Below are positions 8,088-16,089 of a stretch of DNA of 64,000 bases, one piece after another. A model generated the notes under the pieces. It worked only from the letters and a program-made list of their open reading frames with translations. It did no database searches and was not told the origin of the DNA. This stretch comes from Mycobacteroides salmoniphilum (GTDB taxonomy: Bacteria; Actinomycetota; Actinomycetes; Mycobacteriales; Mycobacteriaceae): contig NZ_CP024633.1 of the NCBI RefSeq assembly GCF_004924335.1, positions 4,154,001 through 4,218,000 of the forward strand. The letters run 5' to 3'. Each line of letters begins with the position of its first letter. The first letter of the stretch is position 1. A program made the position numbers and the translations under genes.

Positions 8088-9638
8088 TCAGGCTCGACTC
8101 ACGTTGACAGGTAGCCCGCCATCAACCGTGACTGAGAAGGAGAATTTGTGCTGCGGAGACCAGCCGCGCTGTAGATGCAGGCGATAGCGCTGGAAGATAA
8201 CGGTGAGCAGGAATTGCGCGTTCATATATGCCAGTCCGGTACCGACACAGTGATGCGGGCCGGATCCGAATGGCATGAAGGCTAGCCGCGGGCGTGCTCG
8301 TGTGAGCGCCTCGTCGGTGAAGCGTGTCGGGTCGTAGGCATCGGGGTTGGGCCACCAGCGCGGATCACGGTGAATGGCATACATCGGGGCACCCACGACG
8401 GTGAACTTTGGGACGACGTAGCCACCAAGCTCGTTGTCTACCATCGAAAATCGAGGATTTATGGGGTGCCCCTGCAACCGTTGTCCCTCATCGAAACAGG
8501 CCTTGGCCCACGGAAGACGGGGAAGGTCCGCGGCGGTGGGCACTGCGCCACCGAGTGCGTCAATCTCGTCGTAGAGCTTGGCAAGGTGCTCGGGGTGGGC
8601 CAGCAGCAGCGCCAGCGTCCAGGACAATGACGCGACGACCGTTTCGTAGCCGCCGCCGATCAAAATGATCAGCTCCATCGCCAGATCTCGCTCCGAAATC
8701 GGCGATCCATCCTCGTAGCGTGCGTCAAGCAAGATATCCAGAAGATCTTTGGTGTCCACGGGGCTCTCACGCCGACGGCGAATTAGCTTCCTGGCCAGCA
8801 TGTATATCCTCGCCACGGACCGGGGCACACTTTGGCGGCCGGGCCACGGGAACAGCGGGGGTATCGGCATCATCATCGACGCGGCACCGGCAAGCGCCAT
8901 CCCCATACGTATGTCGATATCGGTGTTGCGTATCTCATCCTCGCTGATGGAAGAGGAGAACATCGCCCGCAGAAAGGCCGGCAGCGTCACTTTCGCGATC
9001 TCGTGCTGAAGGTCCACCACCTGCCCCGAGTCTGCCCAACCCGACCACAGATCGACCCGCTTGACGAACTCGTCCGCTATCACATCGCCGATTCGTGACA
9101 AATGTCTGCGAGAGAACATGGGCAGCAGCATCTTTCGGCGCTGTCGAAACTTCTCTCCTTCGAGCATCGGCACGGCAGCGCCCACGATCTGTGTGGCCCA
9201 CCGGCCCGGCCCCGCCATGCTGTAACGCCCAGTGGGCTCATCCATGAATGCGCTCACTAGATCCGGGTGAGTCACGGCGATCATGTCCATGAACGGCAAT
9301 GGAACACGGAACACGTCGCCGTACTCGGCGGCACTACGCCGCATGTACTCAAACGGGTTCCGGCGCAGCTCGAACAATGACCCAAACACCGGCAGACCCT
9401 TCGGCCCCGGGGGTAATGGTGTCGGCCTACCCACGCCGCGTATTGCCCCGAGAATGGTTGGTACCGCCAGTCTCGTTGGCCAGTAGGGATCTTGGTTCAA
9501 TGCGCTCAGAACACTCGAGCGACCAATCGCAGGTCTCGCCCGCCTCTCCGGGCTGGTCGCTGATGGTGCGACCGGTGCAGCATCGGCGAGGCAACCAACG
9601 TGAGAGTCCGCGGGTCGCGTCTTATGCGGTTGGTTCAT
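8088..9638 (-). CDS. Cytochrome P450
   Basis: A 516-residue P450. The haem-binding loop FGSGPHHCVG has its Cys at about residue 464; the K-helix ExxR is EGQR in ACFDEGQRLQGHP; the I-helix oxygen-activation motif is GGYET in LIILIGGGYETVVASLSW. A proline-rich PLPPGPKGLPVFGSL segment near residue 78 is the usual membrane-proximal hinge, preceded by a longer N-terminus than most bacterial P450s. The start has AAAGG about seven bases upstream. It heads an operon with its own ferredoxin and is divergent from a TetR gene. The substrate is unknown; the neighbours suggest a hydrophobic, possibly polycyclic molecule. Confidence 0.95.
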   Translation of the reverse strand: MNQPHKTRPADSHVGCLADAAPVAPSATSPERRARPAIGRSSVLSALNQDPYWPTRLAVPTILGAIRGVGRPTPLPPGPKGLPVFGSLFELRRNPFEYMRRSAAEYGDVFRVPLPFMDMIAVTHPDLVSAFMDEPTGRYSMAGPGRWATQIVGAAVPMLEGEKFRQRRKMLLPMFSRRHLSRIGDVIADEFVKRVDLWSGWADSGQVVDLQHEIAKVTLPAFLRAMFSSSISEDEIRNTDIDIRMGMALAGAASMMMPIPPLFPWPGRQSVPRSVARIYMLARKLIRRRRESPVDTKDLLDILLDARYEDGSPISERDLAMELIILIGGGYETVVASLSWTLALLLAHPEHLAKLYDEIDALGGAVPTAADLPRLPWAKACFDEGQRLQGHPINPRFSMVDNELGGYVVPKFTVVGAPMYAIHRDPRWWPNPDAYDPTRFTDEALTRARPRLAFMPFGSGPHHCVGTGLAYMNAQFLLTVIFQRYRLHLQRGWSPQHKFSFSVTVDGGLPVNVSRA

Positions 9639-9723
9639 ATCGGCCTTTCCCCTTCTGTACGCAATGGGTGAGCCGGATCATAAGCACACAAAGGCAGGCA
9701 ATGCAACACTGCAACATTTATGA

Positions 9724-9738
9724 CAGATGATGCATCTG
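9724..9738. promoter_or_regulatory. Candidate TetR operator between P450 and its regulator
   Basis: A perfect inverted repeat CAGATG-ATG-CATCTG lies 27 bp upstream of the TetR start and about 85 bp upstream of the P450 start, the only obvious dyad in this divergent interval. TetR proteins commonly bind such 15 bp dyads. Binding is inferred. Confidence 0.45.
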
Positions 9739-9765
9739 CTCTAGCGAACTGCTACAGTTCCGTAC

Positions 9766-10392
9766 ATGTCTGAGGCTCAAACTGGCACTGAATCACCACA
9801 ATTCGGCGCCCTGCTGAAGTTCGATCCCGAGACTTCGCGGCTGCTCGATGTGGCGCGATCGGAGTTCGTATCGCACGGAATCCGTCGCGCCTCTATCAGC
9901 GAGATCGCTCGGCGAGCCGGCGTATCCCGCCCCACTCTCTTCCGGCGCTGCGGCGACAAGGACGACATTGTCACGGCAGTTGCCGCCCGCGATCTTGTTG
10001 AGTTTTTCGCTCGAGCGCAAGTGGCTCTGAAAGCTTTAGAGTCGTTGGAAGACAAGGTTGTCGAAGCGTTCGTTCTCGGCGTACGCGAAGCGCGTGAGCA
10101 CCCCATGATTCAAGCTCTCAAGGAATTCGACGACCGGATGTTGCTGCAAAAACTGCTCGATACAAACTCGCCTAGTGCACGCACGATGCTGCACGCCATC
10201 GCTCAGCTCGTCCAGGATGAAGGCGTAACACCGAGCACCGCAATCGAGAATGCCCTTGAGATCTCGCTGCGCATCACGGCAACACTTCTCGCCAGTCCAT
10301 CGACAGCATTGCCTACCGATTCGGATGAGAGCGCCCGTGCGTTTGCACGGCAATACCTCACGGCAATAGTGCATGCAGCATTACAGACCTAA
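9766..10392 (+). CDS. TetR-family regulator of the P450 cassette
   Basis: A 208-residue TetR protein. The DNA-binding domain spans about residues 20-70: SRLLDVARSEFVSHGIRRAS, ISEIARRAGVSRPTLFRRCG, then DKDDIVTAVAARDL. The helical C-terminal part shows no recognised ligand-domain subtype. It is divergent from the P450 with 127 bp between the starts and a dyad in between, so it probably represses both directions. It ends 38 bp before the convergent MmpL gene and marks the right edge of the accessory cassette. Confidence 0.9.
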   Translation: MSEAQTGTESPQFGALLKFDPETSRLLDVARSEFVSHGIRRASISEIARRAGVSRPTLFRRCGDKDDIVTAVAARDLVEFFARAQVALKALESLEDKVVEAFVLGVREAREHPMIQALKEFDDRMLLQKLLDTNSPSARTMLHAIAQLVQDEGVTPSTAIENALEISLRITATLLASPSTALPTDSDESARAFARQYLTAIVHAALQT

Positions 10393-10430
10393 ACCAACGC
10401 TATGGCTCGCGATTCAAGCTTGCCGCCCTG

Positions 10431-13424
10431 TCACGCCTTGGAGGGCCACCAGCTCAGCTTGCCGAAGGCCTGAGCCAGCGTCGGCACCATCAGGGTTCTG
10501 ACGATGAAGGTGTCCAGCAGGATACCCACACCGATGATGAACCCCATCTGCACCATCTGATTGACCGAGCCGACCATCATGCCCAGCAGGCTGGCGGCGA
10601 ACACCAGTCCGGCCGAGGTGATCACCGACCCGGTCTGACGCACGGTCCGGATGATGCCGAGCCGCATGCCGCGGGCGCTCTCCTCCCGCAGGCGCGAGAT
10701 GAACAGCATGTTGTAGTCGGCCCCGACGGCCACAACCAGCACAAAGGTCATCGCGGGGACGGCCCAATCCAGCTGTTGCCCAAGGAGAACCTGGAACACC
10801 AGCACGCCGATGCCCAGTGACGCGATATAGGTGAGCAGCACCGTGCCCAGTAGGTACAGCGGCGCGATCACCGCCCGCAGCAGCAGACACATCACCAGGA
10901 AGATGATGAGCAGCGTGACGACGATGATCTCGCGCAGATCACTGTCGTAGGCCTTCTTCAGATCGGCATTGATAGCGGGGAATCCGCCCACCGACACCGT
11001 GGCACCGGCCAGCGCGGTGTTGGGCGTGGCCTCGTTTCCGACGCGCTCCATATCGCGGCTCAGCTGCATCGCCTCGGGCCCATAGGGGTTGAGCGGCGAC
11101 TGCACCAGATACATGGCGGTACGCCCACCATCCTGCAGGAATGCCGAACTCAGCTCCTTGAATCCGGGATTCTGCAGCATCGCCCCCGGCACGGAGAAGC
11201 CGGATGCCGCAGGAGAATTGGAGTCCTTGCCGATGGTCTGCAGGGTTACCGCGGCCTCACCCATGGACCGCACGGTGTCCTCGAGTTGGGTGTTCAAGTC
11301 CCGGATCCGCACGCCCATCGTCTTGACGGAGTTCATATCCACGCCCAGCCCTCGCAGCTGCTGGAAATAGCCCGATATGCGTTCGAATTTGCGTTCCATC
11401 TCGGGCAATTTCGCGAGCAGACCGCGAATCTGCTTGAACTGATTGTTCATATCGCCCAGCAGCTGTGTGATCGTCTTGCCGCCGGTGACCGCCCGCACCG
11501 ACTCCCGCAGGCCTTCCACCGAGGAGAGCGGACCCGTGTCGCGCAGCTCGACCAGCTGGTCGCGTAGCTTCACACAATCGGGCTGCACGGGGCAAAACGG
11601 CGATTCGGCAAGCGTCTTGATCAACGACACCCCGGCATCGAGCGCCGAGAAGGTCGCCTCGACCGAGGGACCCATCTTGGCCAGCTGATCCACCATCCCC
11701 GCCACGGTGCCCATTTGGGATATCAGCGACTGATACCGATCGAGTTGCCCCTCAAGCTCTTTGGCCATTGACAACATCTGCGGCATCATCTGCTGCATCC
11801 GGGCCAGGTCCCCGTCACCCAGCTCGTTGGTCATGGCCGACATGACGTCGGCGAGCTTCGACATCCGTTCGAGCTGTGGCCGCAGGTCGGCGTTGACCTG
11901 CCCGCTTGTCTTGTCGATCTGCGTTCCCATGTACCCGATCTGCCACGCCAACGTGGCCTGGGTGAGCTTGTTCCCGTCGGGCCGGGTGATGCCGACGACC
12001 TTCCCGACTCCCCCGAGCTGGGAGATCCGCTCGGCCATCTGGTCAAGATCGCCCAGCGCACGCGGATTGCGCAGATCCGACGGCGACTGGATCAGAAGAT
12101 ACTGCGGCATCACCGAATTGGTGGGAAAATGGGCGTTGAGGATGTGCATACCCTGGTTCGACTGCGCCGAATCGGGCAGCACCCGCGACATGTCGAAACT
12201 GGGTCGCATGAAAGGGACGAAGGACGCGGCCGCCAACAGGATCACGATCGCCACACCGAAGACGGGCCACGGGTGCCGCACGATGGTCACACCCATGCGG
12301 TGCCAATAGACCCCCGCCCGATCCGGCCCCGGCAGTCCCAACCCGCGCTTGGCCGCCAGGCTCAACGTCGCCGGCAGCAGCGTGGTAACCACAAAGAACG
12401 CGACGATCACCCCAATCGACACCGCCGGACCGGCCGCCGCGAGGAAGGCCAGCTTGGCGGTCAACTGCGCGATGTTGGCAATCGCCACGGTCGCCGCCGT
12501 CGCCAGGATGACCCTGGTCATCGAGCCACAGGCATGCGCGAGTGCTTCAGGTGGGGCCTCCCCCGCGCGTATTCGCTCGTGGTACCGACTGACCAGGAAC
12601 ACCGTGTAGTTGACGCTGGCCCCCATCAGGACGGCCATCATCAGCCCGGCAGATACCGATGACACCGGAATCAGGCCCCGATCGGCGAGCCCGGCTATGA
12701 CGCCGCGCGCGATCAGCAGGCTCATTCCCATCACCAGCAGCGGCAGCATCGCGGTGAACCACGATCGGAACACCAGCAACAGGATGAGACCGATGACCAC
12801 CACGGTCACCGCGCCGATCTTGGGCAGGTCGCCCAGCGCGGCATTGCCCATATCGGTGATGGTCCCCGCTGCGCCGGTGATGTTGGCCGTGGTGGACGAA
12901 CCGGCGAAGGTCTGTTTCACCAAGTCATCAACCGATCGATATGCCCGCTGCGCCAACGGAGTACCGAGATCCCCCGCCAATCCCGCCATCGCGTACCAGG
13001 TGGTGCCGTCCTCGCTGAGCACTTGCTTACGTGCCACCGGGTTGTTGCGCATCCGGGGATCGCCCAGCTGATCCTGGACGAAGGTGACGTACTCCTTGTT
13101 CCCGCCCAGCCGATCGATCAGCGCGGAGTACCGGGCCTGTGCGTCGGCGTCAAATCCCTTGTCGCTGTGCATCACGATGATGACGGCGTTATCGATACCG
13201 GGGCGGCCGAACGCCTTTCCCATCTCCTTCATCGACGCCAGTGCCGGGCTCACCTCACCCGTCGGCAGCGGACTGACCGAGCGCTCGTTAGCCACCCGCT
13301 CCAGTTGCGGCCAGGCGGTGTTGACCAGAACCCCGACCGCAATCCAGGCCAGTATCACCAACTTTGCGTGCTTGGCCACCAGGCGTCCTGCCCGCTCGAA
13401 CGCCGGACTGTATTGGTGCGACAT
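10431..13424 (-). CDS. MmpL-family RND transporter
   Basis: A 997-residue MmpL protein with the double RND layout: one N-terminal span, a porter domain, five spans, a second domain with a long coiled-coil insert rich in Met and Gln (about residues 480-740), then the last spans. The C-terminal relay pair is present in VAVGADYNMLFISRLREE. The matching N-terminal pair reads GASVNYTVFLVSRYHE, with Asn (codon AAC on the minus strand) where proton-relay Asp is expected. MmpL proteins export lipids or siderophores across the inner membrane. It follows a lipoprotein gene after 10 bp, not a classical mmpS. The cargo is unknown. Confidence 0.93.
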   Translation of the reverse strand: MSHQYSPAFERAGRLVAKHAKLVILAWIAVGVLVNTAWPQLERVANERSVSPLPTGEVSPALASMKEMGKAFGRPGIDNAVIIVMHSDKGFDADAQARYSALIDRLGGNKEYVTFVQDQLGDPRMRNNPVARKQVLSEDGTTWYAMAGLAGDLGTPLAQRAYRSVDDLVKQTFAGSSTTANITGAAGTITDMGNAALGDLPKIGAVTVVVIGLILLLVFRSWFTAMLPLLVMGMSLLIARGVIAGLADRGLIPVSSVSAGLMMAVLMGASVNYTVFLVSRYHERIRAGEAPPEALAHACGSMTRVILATAATVAIANIAQLTAKLAFLAAAGPAVSIGVIVAFFVVTTLLPATLSLAAKRGLGLPGPDRAGVYWHRMGVTIVRHPWPVFGVAIVILLAAASFVPFMRPSFDMSRVLPDSAQSNQGMHILNAHFPTNSVMPQYLLIQSPSDLRNPRALGDLDQMAERISQLGGVGKVVGITRPDGNKLTQATLAWQIGYMGTQIDKTSGQVNADLRPQLERMSKLADVMSAMTNELGDGDLARMQQMMPQMLSMAKELEGQLDRYQSLISQMGTVAGMVDQLAKMGPSVEATFSALDAGVSLIKTLAESPFCPVQPDCVKLRDQLVELRDTGPLSSVEGLRESVRAVTGGKTITQLLGDMNNQFKQIRGLLAKLPEMERKFERISGYFQQLRGLGVDMNSVKTMGVRIRDLNTQLEDTVRSMGEAAVTLQTIGKDSNSPAASGFSVPGAMLQNPGFKELSSAFLQDGGRTAMYLVQSPLNPYGPEAMQLSRDMERVGNEATPNTALAGATVSVGGFPAINADLKKAYDSDLREIIVVTLLIIFLVMCLLLRAVIAPLYLLGTVLLTYIASLGIGVLVFQVLLGQQLDWAVPAMTFVLVVAVGADYNMLFISRLREESARGMRLGIIRTVRQTGSVITSAGLVFAASLLGMMVGSVNQMVQMGFIIGVGILLDTFIVRTLMVPTLAQAFGKLSWWPSKA

Positions 13425-13434
13425 GGTCGGCTCC

Positions 13435-13908
13435 TCAGATCAACGGCGGGAAGGTGACACTGGGCATGCCCGGCACACCGGTCATCGGCATCACGGTGTA
13501 GCGCAGCGTGAAGGCTCCACCGAGGTCGTCGCCGACCACCAGCACGGTGTACTTGTTGTTGAGATAGGCGTCCTGGCCCATCACGGTTTGATGTTCGAAT
13601 CCGGCGTCGGTCAGCAGCTTGCCCGCTGCGGCCGTGGCCGATGCGTCCACACCGCTGACCGCCAGGGTCCGAGAATCACCCCCCGCGTCTTGGCGATACG
13701 TTCCCTTGACGACCGGGATGTCGCGCGGAAAATCCACAGGCAGAACGCTGGCACCCGGCGGGGGCGGCGGAATGGGTGTGATCGGCGGATATGTGGTGCG
13801 CTCCACGGCGCCGCCCACGAAATCCGACATCGAGCAAGCGCTCAGGGCCTGCGACATCATCACGGCGGCAAACACCACTACCGCGACATGAACGCTTCGT
13901 TGCGTCAT
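13435..13908 (-). CDS. Putative lipoprotein paired with MmpL
   Basis: A 157-residue exported protein: a hydrophobic signal at residues 6-24 ending in the lipobox LSAC (Cys25), then a Pro-rich stretch (PPITPIPPPPPGA) and a small alpha/beta-looking domain with DIPVVKGTYRQD and GFEHQTVMGQDAYLNNKYTVLVVGDD. I do not recognise the family. Its position directly upstream of mmpL, where mmpS usually sits, suggests a periplasmic accessory role for the transporter. The two genes are 10 bp apart and probably co-transcribed, with two tandem dyads upstream of this start. Confidence 0.7.
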   Translation of the reverse strand: MTQRSVHVAVVVFAAVMMSQALSACSMSDFVGGAVERTTYPPITPIPPPPPGASVLPVDFPRDIPVVKGTYRQDAGGDSRTLAVSGVDASATAAAGKLLTDAGFEHQTVMGQDAYLNNKYTVLVVGDDLGGAFTLRYTVMPMTGVPGMPSVTFPPLI

Positions 13909-13939
13909 GACGGGATACTACAAAGGAACTTCCCGGAGT

Positions 13940-13975
13940 GCTAGCCCCTGCTAACTGAAGCTAGCCCGAGTTAGC
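13940..13975. promoter_or_regulatory. Two tandem dyads upstream of the lipoprotein-mmpL operon
   Basis: GCTAGC-CCCT-GCTAAC (13940-13955) and GCTAGC-CCGA-GTTAGC (13960-13975) are imperfect 6-bp-arm dyads spaced exactly 20 bp apart, about two helical turns. They sit 32 bp upstream of the lipoprotein start, and the second covers the metZ stop codon. The layout suits cooperative binding of a dimeric repressor. No regulator gene was tied to them. Confidence 0.4.
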
Positions 13976-15203
13976 TCAGCGCCCGATCCAGGTCCGCGAT
14001 GACGTCCTCGGCGGACTCCAGCCCGACCGACAAACGCACCACACCGTCGGAGAGCCCGATCGCCGCACGGCCGTCCGGGCCCATGGCGCGGTGGGTCGTG
14101 GTGGCGGGGTGCGTGATGAGCGACTTGGAGTCGCCCAGATTGTTCGAGATGTCGATGAGCGAGGTCCCGTCGAGCACCTGGAAGGCGCGCTGCTTGCCCG
14201 CATCGCCGTCGGCGTCGAGTTCGAAGGTGACGACGGTGCCGCCGCCGCTCATCTGCCGCTTGGCCAGCTCGTACTGAGGATGGCTCGGCAGGAACGGGTA
14301 ACGCACCCAGCGCACCGCAGGATGCTGTTCCAGGTACTGCGCGATCTTGGAGGCGGACTCGTTGGCATGCCGCACCCGAAGATCTAGCGTTTCAAGCCCT
14401 TTCACGAGCGTCCAGGCATTGAACGGGCTGAGCGCCGGCCCGGTGTGCCGCATCAGCGTCTTGACGGGGCCCTCGATGTAGTCGGTGTCGCCCAGGATGG
14501 CGCCACCGAGCACCCGGCCCTGCCCGTCGATGTGCTTGGTGCCGGAGTAGACCACCACGTCGGCACCCAACGGAATGCCCTGTTGCAGCAGCGGGGTAGC
14601 AAAGACGTTGTCCAGCACCACTTTTGCACCTGCGGCATGCGCCAGGTTGCATACCGCCTCGATGTCGACCAGCGATTGCATGGGGTTGGAAGGGGTTTCG
14701 AAGAACACGGCCTGCGTGGGAACGGATAGCGCCTCCTCCCATTGGGAGAGATCCTCGCCGTCGACGAACACGGTCTCCACGCCCCAGCGAGGCAGGATCT
14801 CGTTACACACCACGAAACAGGAACCGAACAGACTCCGCGCGGCGACAAGTCTGTCACCAGCACCGAGTAACGCACCCAGTGCGGTGAACACCGCCGACAT
14901 CCCTGTTGCCGTCGCAAACGCCGCCTCGGCGCCCTCGATGAGCCGCAGCCGCTCCTCGAACATGGAGATCGTCGGGTTGCCGTATCGCGAGTACACATAC
15001 CGGTCGACCTCGCCGGTGAAGGCGCGTTCCGCGGCGGCCGCGCTCTCGTAGACGTACCCGGAGGTCAGGTACATCGCCTCGGCAGTCTCCTCGAACTCCG
15101 AGCGCAGCAGTCCGCCGCGCACGCCGATGGTCGCCTGGCTCACGCCCTCGGGCAGCGCCCTGGGAATGCGCACCGAGGGAACGCCCTCGGGAGTCTGGTT
15201 CAT
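13971..15203 (-). CDS. metZ: O-succinylhomoserine sulfhydrylase
   Basis: The ATG at 15203 overlaps the rhodanese stop (ATGA) and gives 410 residues; a GTG at 15215 is the only alternative nearby. It is a Cys/Met-metabolism PLP enzyme: the PLP lysine lies in VVYSGTKHIDGQGRVLGGA, with RYGNPTISMFEERLRLIEGAE early and DISNNLGDSKSLITHPATTTH late, all typical of MetZ/MetB. It makes homocysteine from O-succinyl- (or O-acetyl-) homoserine and sulfide. The order purT-rhodanese-metZ matches M. tuberculosis Rv0389-Rv0391 from memory; the rhodanese may supply or handle reduced sulfur. Confidence 0.93.
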   Translation of the reverse strand: MNQTPEGVPSVRIPRALPEGVSQATIGVRGGLLRSEFEETAEAMYLTSGYVYESAAAAERAFTGEVDRYVYSRYGNPTISMFEERLRLIEGAEAAFATATGMSAVFTALGALLGAGDRLVAARSLFGSCFVVCNEILPRWGVETVFVDGEDLSQWEEALSVPTQAVFFETPSNPMQSLVDIEAVCNLAHAAGAKVVLDNVFATPLLQQGIPLGADVVVYSGTKHIDGQGRVLGGAILGDTDYIEGPVKTLMRHTGPALSPFNAWTLVKGLETLDLRVRHANESASKIAQYLEQHPAVRWVRYPFLPSHPQYELAKRQMSGGGTVVTFELDADGDAGKQRAFQVLDGTSLIDISNNLGDSKSLITHPATTTHRAMGPDGRAAIGLSDGVVRLSVGLESAEDVIADLDRALS

Positions 15204-15625
15204 GACTGCCGCCACGGCAGACCGATGGCCCGCCAGCCGACGCCGCCACGGTGCCGGTTCTCGTCGAGGTTGCCCTCGAATCCGTCAAGCACGTTGTAGG
15301 ACGGGGTGATCCCCGCCTCGGTGGCCAGTTCCGCCGAGCCGATCGACCGGTTGCCGGATCGACACAGGAACACCACCGGACGGCTGTCTCCTTGGGAGGG
15401 CCCGGTGACACCCGCGGCGGCCAGCTCGTCCAGGAACTGCTCATTGCGTTCGCCGTTGGAGCGCACCCACTCGATGTACACGACATCGCGGCCGAGCTCG
15501 GTGAGGTCGGGAACCCCGACCCACTTCCACTCCGCCGACGTGCGCACATCAACCAGCACGGCTTCCGGGTTTTCCTTCAGCAGCGCCCACGCCGCCTCGG
15601 GGGTGATATCTCCTGCGTAGCCCAC
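15200..15625 (-). CDS. Single-domain rhodanese-like sulfurtransferase (Rv0390-like)
   Basis: The GTG at 15625 gives 141 residues starting MGYAGDITPEAAW, which matches the start of the Rv0390 protein as I remember it; longer starts run through the upstream gene in another frame. The active-site loop is FLCRSGNRSIGSA with the catalytic Cys, preceded by VLVDVRTSAEWKWVGVPDL and followed by YNVLDGFEGNLD. Rhodaneses pass sulfane sulfur through a Cys persulfide. It overlaps metZ by 4 bp, so sulfur delivery to homocysteine synthesis or sulfide handling is a reasonable inference. Confidence 0.9.
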   Translation of the reverse strand: MGYAGDITPEAAWALLKENPEAVLVDVRTSAEWKWVGVPDLTELGRDVVYIEWVRSNGERNEQFLDELAAAGVTGPSQGDSRPVVFLCRSGNRSIGSAELATEAGITPSYNVLDGFEGNLDENRHRGGVGWRAIGLPWRQS

Positions 15626-15636
15626 GAAGAGCCAGT

Positions 15637-16089
15637 CTATTGGTACTGACTGCAGACCCTCCACGAGCCGTCTTCCTTGGCGAAGGAGACGTCCGCGGTG
15701 AGCTTGTTGTCCTCGGATTTCATGTAGTGATACGTCACCGTCGCGGTGGCGGTGTCCCCGCTGATCTTGACGTCCTTGACGTCGTCCACGTACCGGTTTC
15801 CGTGCGAGGCCTCGGATTTGTCCTGTGCGGCAATCACATTCTTTTCCGGCGTGACAATGGCCCGACAGCTGTTCGCCACATAGTCGGCGTACGCGCGCCG
15901 CTGCAGCGCGTCGTTCTGCGCGACGACGGACTGCCCCACCCTGCCCTCTTCGGTAAGGCCGTCGCCCGTCCGGAAGAACGTCGATACCGCGATACCGATC
16001 ACCACGATTCCAAAGATCGCGGCCCCGACGATGAACGGTGCCGGACTCCCGGCGTCCTCGCGATCTGCCGCCTGCTCGTCGGGTGTCAC
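15637..16089 (-). CDS. Membrane-anchored NTF2-like protein
   Basis: A 150-residue protein with a short acidic cytoplasmic tail, one transmembrane helix at about residues 18-37 (PFIVGAAIFGIVVIGIAVSTFF) and an external domain of about 110 residues. The end pattern ATATVTYHYMKSEDNKLTADVSFAKEDGSWRVCSQYQ is that of mycobacterial Mce-associated/NTF2-like small domains. No function is known. It overlaps the purT stop by 4 bp and precedes the rhodanese by 11 bp, so it belongs to the purT-metZ operon although it has no clear metabolic link. Confidence 0.7.
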   Translation of the reverse strand: MTPDEQAADREDAGSPAPFIVGAAIFGIVVIGIAVSTFFRTGDGLTEEGRVGQSVVAQNDALQRRAYADYVANSCRAIVTPEKNVIAAQDKSEASHGNRYVDDVKDVKISGDTATATVTYHYMKSEDNKLTADVSFAKEDGSWRVCSQYQ

